From Saitoella complicata NRRL Y-17804 (Eukaryota > Ascomycota > Saitoellomycetes > Saitoellales > Saitoellaceae): a DNA stretch of 64,000 bases. Within the stretch, counting starts at the first letter, position 1; each line of letters starts with the position of its first letter. Location of the stretch: NCBI RefSeq assembly GCF_001661265.1, contig NW_017567014.1:248001-312000 (forward strand), written 5' to 3'. Below the pieces are notes generated by a model that was given only the letters and a program-made list of their open reading frames with translations, had not been told where the DNA came from and did no database searches. This document shows, piece by piece, positions 20,688-29,700 of the stretch. The position numbers were made by a program, and so were the translations under genes.

Positions 20688-22238
20688 TCAAAACTGCTGG
20701 AAATGGAACCCACCGCCACCACCACCTCCTCCTCCCGGGAATCCACCACCGAAGGGATTTCCACCACCACCAAACTGCTGTCCCCCAAACGGATGTCCTC
20801 CTCCCCCTCCGCCGAAACCCCCACCCCCAAACTGTCCTCCGAAGGGATGTCCACCCATCCCGCCCATCCCGCCAAACATTTCAGAAAGGTCAACACCCCC
20901 ACCGAAGCCTGCCCCGCCCATACCCCCATCCATCTCAATATCAGCTCCAGAATCATACCTATACTTCTTCTGCGGGTCAGAAAGCGTCGTATACGCCTCA
21001 TTGATATCCTTAAACTTCGCTTCCGCGGCCTCCCTATCCTCCGGCGCCGCCTTATCGGGATGATCCCTCAACGCAGCCCTCCGATACGCTTTCTTAATCT
21101 CCGTCTCACCTGCATCTTTGCCTACACCCAGGATTTTGTAGTAGTCTTTGCGTTGGGATTTCTTGAGTTCGAGTTCCGCTTCGCGGAGGAGGGGGCGGAG
21201 GGTGGAGTCTGACGGGTCGAGTTCGAGGGCAGAATTGAGGTCGGTGATTGCGGATTGGAAGGATTCGAGGGAGAGGTGGGCGCGGGCACGGGTGCGGAGG
21301 GCTTTGGTGTAGGAGGGGTCGAGCTCCAATGCCTTTGTACAGTCGTCGATAGCGTCGGCGTATGCCTCCAACTTCATCAAAACCGTAGCGCGGTTCGAGT
21401 ACAGCTTCGCCATCGTCGCGGTCCGGGATTCGGGGTCGACTTCGAGTGCTTCGGTGTATTTCTGTTTTGCCTCGGCGAGGTTTCCGGCTTTGAACGCCGC
21501 GTTACCTTCTGCCTTCTTGGTCTCGACTGCGCGGGAGCGTTTGAGCAAGGACCGTGCAGCGACGAAGTCTGGGTCGCAGCGGAGTGCTTGTTGGAAGTGT
21601 ACGACGGCTTTTTCGTTCTCGCCTTGTGCGTAGAGGATTTTGCCGCGTAGGGTTAGGGATTCGGGATCGGATTGGTCTTTGCGGAGGAGGGACATGGCGA
21701 TTGCGTTGGCTTGGTCGTAGTCGTGGGGTGTTTTTGCGCACAATGCCTCCGCACGCAAGATCTGGAACTTCTTGGGGGGAGCGACCGTGGGGCCGAGGAG
21801 ACGTTCGGCTTGATCAATGACATTGAGTGCGAGTCCAGCCTGTGCAGACCCGGCTTGAATCATATTGGTCGCTTGCTCGAACAAATTCTTCATCTGATGC
21901 GCTTGACCCGCTTCAGCCGGTACCTCACTCATCCCCTTATACACATCCAACGCATCGTCAGCTCTTCCCAACAACGTATAGCACTTTGCAATCCGCGCCA
22001 ACGTCTTCTGCGTACCCGGCGCCAATCTATCCGCAGCCAAGGAATCAGCGAGAGCGAGGTCGTATTGTTTGTTTTGGACATAGGCCATTGCGCGGTTACC
22101 GAGGTAGACGGGGTTGAGGGGTTCGGAGTCGACGGCGTGGGTGTATTCTGAGATGGCGGTTTGGTAGTCGCCTTTTTTGTAGGCTTCGTTGCCGAGGGCT
22201 TTGTGCTCCTCGGCGGAGAGCGAGCCGTTTGCAGACAT
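20688..22238 (-). CDS. TPR and J-domain Hsp70 co-chaperone (DNAJC7 type)
   Basis: A 516-residue, intronless co-chaperone. TPR helices fill residues 10-355, with typical repeats such as [13 protein letters not shown] and [19 protein letters not shown]. The J domain is at about 365-430 (DYYKILGV) with the HPD triad at 393-395 that stimulates Hsp70 ATPase. The C-terminus (440-516) is a Gly/Phe-rich low-complexity tail. The layout matches DNAJC7/Tpr2, which hands clients between Hsp90 and Hsp70 in the cytosol. The Gly-rich tail is longer than in the animal protein and comes from imperfect CCACC-type DNA repeats at about 20705-20870. It shares a 213-base promoter region with TOP3. Confidence 0.93.
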   Translation of the reverse strand: MSANGSLSAEEHKALGNEAYKKGDYQTAISEYTHAVDSEPLNPVYLGNRAMAYVQNKQYDLALADSLAADRLAPGTQKTLARIAKCYTLLGRADDALDVYKGMSEVPAEAGQAHQMKNLFEQATNMIQAGSAQAGLALNVIDQAERLLGPTVAPPKKFQILRAEALCAKTPHDYDQANAIAMSLLRKDQSDPESLTLRGKILYAQGENEKAVVHFQQALRCDPDFVAARSLLKRSRAVETKKAEGNAAFKAGNLAEAKQKYTEALEVDPESRTATMAKLYSNRATVLMKLEAYADAIDDCTKALELDPSYTKALRTRARAHLSLESFQSAITDLNSALELDPSDSTLRPLLREAELELKKSQRKDYYKILGVGKDAGETEIKKAYRRAALRDHPDKAAPEDREAAEAKFKDINEAYTTLSDPQKKYRYDSGADIEMDGGMGGAGFGGGVDLSEMFGGMGGMGGHPFGGQFGGGGFGGGGGGHPFGGQQFGGGGNPFGGGFPGGGGGGGGGFHFQQF

Positions 22239-22451
22239 TGTATAAGAGAGCGTCTTGGACCCTTTTGGCGGTGTGGTTGATCTCCTCGTCGAGACTGCCC
22301 AAAATCGATCGAACTTGGAACCCTTTGGAATCCGCGGTGTGTCGATGCGCGCGCCCTGGTCTACTCATACAACGTAAACACGTCCAGCAATGAACCGTCA
22401 AGGAGACAGGTAACATTCGTTCAACAGCTCGGAGTATTCATCTCCCATGCG
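22239..22451. promoter_or_regulatory. bidirectional promoter DnaJ / TOP3
   Basis: 213 bases separate the two divergent ATGs, so both promoters lie here. No clear TATA box is seen on either strand. Confidence 0.4.
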
Positions 22452-24389
22452 ATGAAAGTTGTCTGCATCGCCGAAAAACCCTCCATCTCCAAAGCCGTCG
22501 CAGGAATCCTCTCAGGCGGCCGTCCCTCAGTCCGCGACACCCGCAACAAATACATCAAGAACTACGACTTCACATACCGCTTCCCCTCATGGGGCGACTG
22601 CCACGTCACATTCTCCTGTGTCATGGGACACCTCATGGAAATTGACTTTGAGCCCGCATATAAATCATGGCAGTCTTGCCCGCCTGCCGCGTTGTTCGAG
22701 GCACGGATCGTGAGTAAGGTCGGGAAGGATCAGAAGGGGGTGTATGATAATATAGTGAGTGAGTGTGCTAGGGCGGAGATATTGTTTATTTGGACGGATT
22801 GTGATAGGGAGGGAGAGCATATTGGGAGTGAAGTCATGGGTGCCGCACGGCAAAAGAATCCAAATATCCGAATCTACAGAGCAAACTTCAACAACCTGGA
22901 ACGAGCACATATCATCCAGGCTGCCCGGAACCCCGTCGCATTGGATCTCCGTGCCGCGGCAGCAGTCGATGCACGACAAGAACTCGACCTCAGGCTTGGA
23001 GCTGCATTCACCCGCTTTCAAACCCTACAACTCCAACAAGCTATCCAAGCCCTCGCAGACCAGATCATCTCCTACGGCTCCTGCCAATTCCCAACACTGG
23101 GCTTCGTCGTCGATCGTTGGCGCCGCGTCCAAAACTTTCGTCCTGAGACGTTTTGGAGTATCAAAGTCTCCTACGTTCGCGACGACATCGATGTTGAATT
23201 CACCTGGAAACGTGGGAGGTTGTTTGATCAGTTGGCAGTCGTATTGATGTTTGAACGGTGTTTGGAGAGTGGAATGGCGAGGGTGGCGAGTGTCATACGA
23301 AAGCCAACATCGAAATGGCGGCCCCTCCCCCTCACAACCGTCGAGCTCCAAAAACAAGGCGCCAGATTTCTCGGCATGTCATCCAAGAAAGTAATGGACA
23401 TCGCGGAGAAATTGTACAATAATGGGTTTTTGTCGTATCCGCGAACCGAGACTGATCAGTTCGACCCTGGGATGAATTTACGAGCACTAGTGGAGAAACA
23501 GGTCGTCGACCAACAATGGGGAACCTACGCACAGAAACTGCTGGATGGGGATTATCGCGCACCTCGGAATGGGAGGAATAACGACAAAGCACACCCGCCC
23601 ATCCACCCCATCGCACACGTCGCCCCACACGCCCTCCGAGACAGAGACGAGCATCGCGTCTACGAATTCGTGGTTCGTCGCTTCCTCGCCTGCGTCTCTG
23701 AAGACGCAAAAGGCGAATCATCAACCGTCGACCTCGAATACGGCGGCGAACGCTTCTCCACCTCCGGCCTCATCGTCCTCGCCCGAAACTACCTCGACGT
23801 CTACCCCTACGACCGCTGGACATCCTCTCGTCCCCTCCCCGCCTTCACGCAAGGCGAACTCATACCGCTCGATACGGCGAATGTGACGGAGGGGGAGACG
23901 AGTAGTCCGAGTTTGTTGACGGAGAGTGAGTTGATTGGTTTGATGGATGCGAATGGGATTGGGACGGATGCGACGATGGCGGATCATATTGAGAAGGTGT
24001 GTGAGAGGGGGTATGTCTTTAAGCGCCCGAAGGGTGGTGGTGGCCGAGGAGGCAGGGGTGGTGGTCGCGGACGTGGTCGTGGTCGGGGTGCCGCCAATGG
24101 CGACAACGGCGGAGGCGGCACCGGAGGCGGCGGCATAACCGAATTCGTCCCCTCGAACCTCGGCGTAGCCCTCGTCGAAGCCTACGACACCATCGCCTTC
24201 GACGCCTCCCTAACAAAACCATTCCTCCGAAAAGAAATGGAAGAAAAGATGCGTGCGATATGCGACGGACGAAAGACGCGACAAGAGGTTGTTCATGAGA
24301 GTTTGGAGCAGTATCGGGAGGTGTTTGTAAAGGCGAACAGGGAGGTTGGGGTTTTGAAGGAGGCCTGTCGGAGGTATTTGGAGGTTTAG
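22452..24389 (+). CDS. TOP3: DNA topoisomerase III
   Basis: Type IA topoisomerase that works with a RecQ helicase and Rmi1 to dissolve recombination intermediates. It has 645 residues and no intron. The Toprim domain opens with IAEKPS (Glu8) and has the metal-binding DCDREGEHI near 116. The catalytic tyrosine is Tyr329 in FLSYPRTETDQF. Further type IA landmarks are YPYDRW and NGIGTDATMADHIEKV. A Gly/Arg-rich insert (GGRGGRGGGRGRGRGRG, about residues 526-555) interrupts the C-terminal part and is followed by a Gly-rich linker; it may add nucleic-acid contacts. Length is close to fission yeast Top3. The start is well fixed by the conserved MKVVCIAEKPSI. Confidence 0.95.
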   Translation: MKVVCIAEKPSISKAVAGILSGGRPSVRDTRNKYIKNYDFTYRFPSWGDCHVTFSCVMGHLMEIDFEPAYKSWQSCPPAALFEARIVSKVGKDQKGVYDNIVSECARAEILFIWTDCDREGEHIGSEVMGAARQKNPNIRIYRANFNNLERAHIIQAARNPVALDLRAAAAVDARQELDLRLGAAFTRFQTLQLQQAIQALADQIISYGSCQFPTLGFVVDRWRRVQNFRPETFWSIKVSYVRDDIDVEFTWKRGRLFDQLAVVLMFERCLESGMARVASVIRKPTSKWRPLPLTTVELQKQGARFLGMSSKKVMDIAEKLYNNGFLSYPRTETDQFDPGMNLRALVEKQVVDQQWGTYAQKLLDGDYRAPRNGRNNDKAHPPIHPIAHVAPHALRDRDEHRVYEFVVRRFLACVSEDAKGESSTVDLEYGGERFSTSGLIVLARNYLDVYPYDRWTSSRPLPAFTQGELIPLDTANVTEGETSSPSLLTESELIGLMDANGIGTDATMADHIEKVCERGYVFKRPKGGGGRGGRGGGRGRGRGRGAANGDNGGGGTGGGGITEFVPSNLGVALVEAYDTIAFDASLTKPFLRKEMEEKMRAICDGRKTRQEVVHESLEQYREVFVKANREVGVLKEACRRYLEV

Positions 24390-24499
24390 TGCGGGGCCCG
24401 GGAGGGCTGGGATGGGATAAGAGTGTGAGATTAGGACTATCAAGTGCTGATAGACTAGCTACGTACGTTTAAGTACACGAAGGCGTAACACGAAACAAA

Positions 24500-25441
24500 T
24501 CACTTGCTGGCCAAAACCTGCTTTACGACAGCATGAAGATCATCCTTCGGAGCCCACCCAATCTTCTGGTTACTAATCTCATCCTTCTCAAACGCGCCAT
24601 TCCCACCCCAAAGAACGGCTTGGATCCTACTAACGGCATACGTCGTGAAATCCTTCTTCTCCAATGCCTCATCTGCGCGTTTGAGGACGTCTGAGATAGG
24701 TGTCTTGGTGACTTTCCATTTGGAGTTGGTTTCGGATTCGAGGACTTTGAGGATATCTTGCTGAGATGCGGCGAAGCCTTGGACACGGATGAACGCATTC
24801 TTGGAGGCGTCGGGGTGGAGGAGGGAGGTTACGGTCGCGTCACCGATATCCCTCAAACTTGTGAAACTCGCCACGGCAGTTCCGTCATCGATGAATTTTG
24901 CCGTCTTTGCGTTGATGTCGAATCCGATGAAGCCGTTCGCCAATGCCCAGTCTGCGAATGATCCAGTTTGGAGAGCGGTGAAGGAGAGTTTGTTGTTGTT
25001 GGTGGAGGATGATGATGATGATGCTTGGCGGAGGAGGTAGGCTTGGATTTTGCGTTTATCGGCAAAGATGGGTTCATCCCCCAACGCCGGCGAATCGGTC
25101 GCAGTCCCGAATTCAGATGGGTAGAAACGCTCCACACCCGCCGCAACAGCCGCATCGATGAGTTTGAGCTGCGTATCCAACGCTGCGGCACCGAGGGCTG
25201 CGATGACCGTGTCGTACCCCGCGAAGACGGCGGTGAGGTCGGAGGTGTTGTCGTAGGAGGCGACGGTAAGGATTTTTATGCCGTGTTCGGAGGAGATTTT
25301 GTCGAATTGGGGGGCGGAGGAGGGACGGGTGAGGATTGCGATTGCGTCGAAGGAGGATTTAGCGCGGATGAGGGCTTCGAGGATGGGGGTGCCGATGGAG
25401 CCGGAGGCGCCGATGAGGATGATTTTCTTGAGTTTGGTCAT
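24500..25441 (-). CDS. NmrA-like / isoflavone reductase-like NAD(P)-binding protein
   Basis: A 313-residue atypical short-chain dehydrogenase of the NmrA/isoflavone reductase group. The N-terminal dinucleotide motif is ILIGASGSIGTPILEAL, then FDAIAILTRPSS at the second strand, and YPSEFGT further on, a hallmark of this group in fungi. Members are either oxidoreductases on aromatic or small substrates, or NADP sensors of nitrogen regulation. I cannot tell which from sequence. The frame stays open for 36 more codons upstream, but this ATG starts right before the Rossmann motif as in relatives. It converges on TOP3, with 110 bases between stops. Confidence 0.85.
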   Translation of the reverse strand: MTKLKKIILIGASGSIGTPILEALIRAKSSFDAIAILTRPSSAPQFDKISSEHGIKILTVASYDNTSDLTAVFAGYDTVIAALGAAALDTQLKLIDAAVAAGVERFYPSEFGTATDSPALGDEPIFADKRKIQAYLLRQASSSSSSTNNNKLSFTALQTGSFADWALANGFIGFDINAKTAKFIDDGTAVASFTSLRDIGDATVTSLLHPDASKNAFIRVQGFAASQQDILKVLESETNSKWKVTKTPISDVLKRADEALEKKDFTTYAVSRIQAVLWGGNGAFEKDEISNQKIGWAPKDDLHAVVKQVLASK

Positions 25442-25897
25442 GGTTGTGTTGTGAGGGGAAGAGGAGGTTGGAGGGTTCGTATTTGATCCTGCCCTCGTTT
25501 TATAGGATTGCCTCGGGCGTTCATTGTCATGAGATTCGTAAGCAATCACGACATTACTCGGACCGATTTGATGGTGTAGGGTCCTCCACTCACGGACGTC
25601 ATGTGTCCCGAATAAGCTTACCCTGCGTCGCTTACTGGATTTTGTCAGCTGAGGTGAGGGATCGGACTTGTCTGTCGTGCCGCGCCGAGATCAACGAGCA
25701 GGAGGTGACACCCAATAGATGGAGTGGAAAAGGTAGTATTACCTACGTCCGTATCACGCAGTTGTCTTCCCTAACAAACGGGGTTACCAGGCGATCAGGA
25801 CAGGTCGCACGCCGCGCCACACGTGCTGCTGCGCCACCCGCTCGATAAGGAAACTTCTGTTTGAAACTTTATCGATAACCTCGAAAAGATTCACAAA
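25442..25897. promoter_or_regulatory. divergent promoter region NmrA-like / RRS1
   Basis: 456 bases between divergent starts. The RRS1-proximal end has TTTATCGATAACC (about 25868-25880) and CGATAAGG, both GATA-like. No gene is seen. Confidence 0.35.
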
Positions 25898-26587
25898 ATG
25901 GCTCCCGCTGCCTCAGAGAAACCTCAATTGCTGTACATATATCCCTCCTCTTACGCCCTTCCTACGTGCTTACGCTGACTTCTCCTGCACAGCCCGGTCA
26001 CCGTCGACCTCCCCATCCCCGCCGAATATGACATGGGCAACCTGTTGGTCATGAACCCCAACCCCCTCCCCCCAACATCCCCCTCATCCCTCGAACAAAC
26101 CCTCCTCCAAACAACCCGCGACGGGGCTCAGCTCCTCATCAACCAAATCCTCTCCCTCCCCATGTCCGCAACCCAAGACGGCGTCTTCGCCGCCCTCCCC
26201 GACGCCGTCACCCTCCTCCCCCGCGAAAAACCCCTACCGAAGCCAAAGGAAGAAACACGATGGGAACGATTCGCCCGCCAAAAGGGTATCGCGCCCAAGA
26301 AGCGCGAGGGTAAGATGGTATATGATGAGGCGACTGGGGAATGGGTTCCGAAGTGGGGGTACGGGGGTAAGAACAAGGATTCGGAGAATGATTGGCTTGT
26401 GGAGGTCAATGAGAAGACGCCGGGGGGTGAGGGTGGGGATGATGTGAGGGGTGCGGTTAGGAAGGAGAGGAAGGAGAGGGTCAAGAAGAATGAGATGCAG
26501 CAGGAGAGGAACATGAGAGAGGGTGCGGCGAAGGCCAAGGCTGCTGGACGGGTGGAGAAGGGAGGAAGGACTTCGAGAAGAAAGTAG
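25898..26587 (+). CDS. RRS1: Ribosome biogenesis regulatory protein Rrs1
   Basis: A nucleolar assembly factor that brings the 5S RNP (uL18, uL5, 5S rRNA, with Rpf2) into the pre-60S particle. It has 209 residues from exons 25898-25932 and 25993-26587 (60-nt intron); yeast has 203. The N-terminal part has VDLPIPAEYDMGNL and a helical LLIN QILSLP segment. The signature block RWERFARQKGIAPKKREG is followed by ATGEWVPKWGYGGKNK. The C-terminus is strongly basic and probably carries nucleolar localisation. The twelve-residue first exon is supported by the good in-frame junction. It converges on MOT1 with about 120 bases between stops. Confidence 0.95.
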
Positions 26588-26709
26588 GCTCCGATAGTCT
26601 GCACAAAACAATATCATTGACTATGCCTTGCCTCTAAAATATGCCAAAATTCCCATAGCACTCCGTAACACCAGTTTATAACTTCCCAACGCCTAAACTA
26701 CTACATCGT

Positions 26710-29700
26710 TCAACGCTTCAAACTAGCAATGAACCCATCCAAATTGTACTCCTCCTGGTACTGCCCTTCATCCCACGCCCCCAACTCGGGCACCTCATCC
26801 AAGATATTCTTCGCGCCACCCTTCTTGACGACATTGCCTTCAGCATCAACACCCCCCTCAGCGTCCCCATCCCTCTTTTCCGCCGGTGCAGTTTCGCCAA
26901 GGTTGAACAAATCCAAAATCTGGTCCGTATCCATCGTCGCCAACCCTGAATTCTGCTGATTAACAATACTCGACGCAATATTCAACTTGAACCTCTGCAA
27001 CCCCATGATCTTCTCCTCCAACGTCCCACGCGTAATGAGTCGATACACATTCACCACCTTCTTCTGTCCAATCCGATGTGCACGGTCCATGGCCTGTAAA
27101 TCCTTCATCGGGTTCCAGTCATGTTCGACAAAGATGACCGTGTCGGCGCCTGTCAAGTTCAACCCCAACCCACCGACGTGGGTGGTGAGGAGGAGGACGT
27201 CAATTGAGGGGTCCGCGTTGAATTTTTGGACGATTTCGTGACGGGCGGGGGCGGGGATTGAGCCGTCGAGACGCATGTAGGAGACGCCTGGGAGGTGGCT
27301 TTTGAGGACGTCGTGTTCGACCATGTCGAGCATTTCTTTGAGTTGGCAGAAAATGAGTGCACGGTGTTGATTTACCACGCCACCGCCCGCTGCTGCTGCG
27401 ACGGGGTCTGCGGCGGAAGGTGGGACGCCGATACCGCAGTCTTGTAATAAGTCTTTGAGGGCACCGAGTTTGGGCGCGTGCTCGATTGACTTGATTTGCG
27501 AGTTTTGAGCGGCGAGTTGGGACATGACTTGCGTGTACTTTGGATGGCTTGGGTTGAGGACGAGGGAGGGGTGGTTACACAGCTTTCTCATGTACTGCAA
27601 TGCTTGGAAGACATGCGATTTGTTGTCCTTGCCCTTCTCGTTGATTACGCCCGCGACTTCGGCACCCTGGCTCTTTGCAAAATCTTCGTAAAGTTGTTTT
27701 TGGACGCTGGAGAGCTCGCAGTAGTAGTCTTGGATGATCTTTGGTGGTAGGTCGGCGAGGACGTCTTCCTTGAGACGACGGAGGAGAAATGGCAGGACTT
27801 GTTTGTGTAATGCCTCGAGGGCGAGGGCACCGGCTTCTTGTTCCTTGGAGGAAGATTTGCTGTCACGAGATGCTGCGATAGGCTTCGCGAAACGCTCGTT
27901 GAAAACTCGTTCCGTTCCCAAGAATCCCGGCATCAAGAAATCGAAGAGAGACCACAACTCGAGAACGTTGTTTTGGATAGGAGTACCGGACAAGATCAAG
28001 CGGTGTTCAGCCTTGAGCCTCTTAACGGCCTGCGTCAATTTGGCTTTGGCGTTCTTGATGATGTGGCCCTCGTCCAATACACAGTAGTTCCAGTTTTGCT
28101 TCGAAAGCTCCTCGATGTCGTTACGGCAGATTTCGTAAGAGGTGATGACGATGTCATACTTGTGCAGAGAGTTACGAAGTGCGGCGCGTTCGAAGGGAAG
28201 ACCGGTGTAAACGACTGGCTTCATGAACGGAGCGTAGGTCATGATTTCCTGCTTCCAGTGTCCTGACAAAGTTGGCGGAGCAACGATGAGAGATGGAAGA
28301 CGCCTGAACTCGGGCGCTTGGTTCTTTTCGTACTTCTCGGCGCGAATGTGGTGGTCGGAGGTAACGATACAGATTGTCTGCAACGTCTTTCCGAGACCCA
28401 TGTCGTCACAGAGGATACCATGGAGATGGTACTTGTTCAAGAACCACAACCAGTTGACACCTTCCTGTTGGTACTTGCGCAGATCGGCCTTGATTGCGAC
28501 CGGCAACTCGAATGGCTCCACCTTGCTTCCGTCAAGCATTTGTGCGATGAACTTCCGCTCTTCGTCACGGCCCTTGAGGAGGTCCTCAGAGATACCCGGA
28601 GGGTCGGGGATACCGGCCTCGAGCGGTACGAGTTTCACAAGAGTGGCGAACGTCGTGGTAGCAACAAGACGAACGTCGTTATCGGCGTCACTCATACGAC
28701 CAAGCACAGGGACGATGAGGAAGATGACGTATGGCAAAATCTCAGTGTCCATGGTCTGTACAAGATGGTAGATACATTCCATACCTCCCTGTCTGCGCTT
28801 GACATTATGCGGGTCAGAGACCATCGGCAGGACCTTTTCAATGACTGCTTGCATGCCCTCAATGGTAGAAGTCTTGCAGACGGTTGCAAACGACTTGGAG
28901 GCCGCGTAACGAATGACGGAGTAAGGTGCTTCGAGTGCTTTGATGATGAGAGGAAACTGCTGAACGACGCTTCCACAAAGATCGGGATGGATCTTGGAGA
29001 CGAGCGCTTTGAGGACAGAGAAACCGTCAACGACCTCCTGACCAAATGCAGACTGCGGGTCGGAGATTTCGGCGGGGAGCTGTGGTCCACTGAAAGCTTT
29101 GCTCAGAGGCTCGAACATGCAGTCACGCAACTTCTTTGCCTTCTCGAACAACTGCATACCAAAGCGCTCAGCCATCTCCTCCAAAGCAGCCTGAGCACCC
29201 CTGCGCTTCGTGCGTGCCTCGCGAGCTTCGCGTTCATGTTCACCAGTTTCGGGCATTGCAGCTTCGCGATCTTCCTTCTTGAGTGAGAAGATGACGTCCT
29301 GAAGCTTGATGTGACGCATGAACTCTGGAGTTTCAGAGGTATCGACACACAAGAACGCGCAAAGATTCTTGATCATCTTGTCTGAAGCAGCTCCCTTGCC
29401 GCCGGTAGCACAGAGCTCAACCAAAGTAGCAACAGCCGCCGCAGAACGGCGCTGAAGGACGGTGTTCTCCTCCTTCTTGATGCTGTCCATGATGCTCCTG
29501 ATAACCGGGTTCAACTTGGCAGGAAGCTGTCCCATAGCGACATATGCGGCCGCAGCAGCAGCGAAGACCATAACGTCGTGCTTCTCCTTGGCTTCGCGGG
29601 CTTCAGCGATGGCGTTCAACGCACTTGCCTTTGCATCCGCCAATGGTTTCGCGGACATGATCTTGTCAGGACCCTTGATCATCTTCTTCAACTTGTCGAA

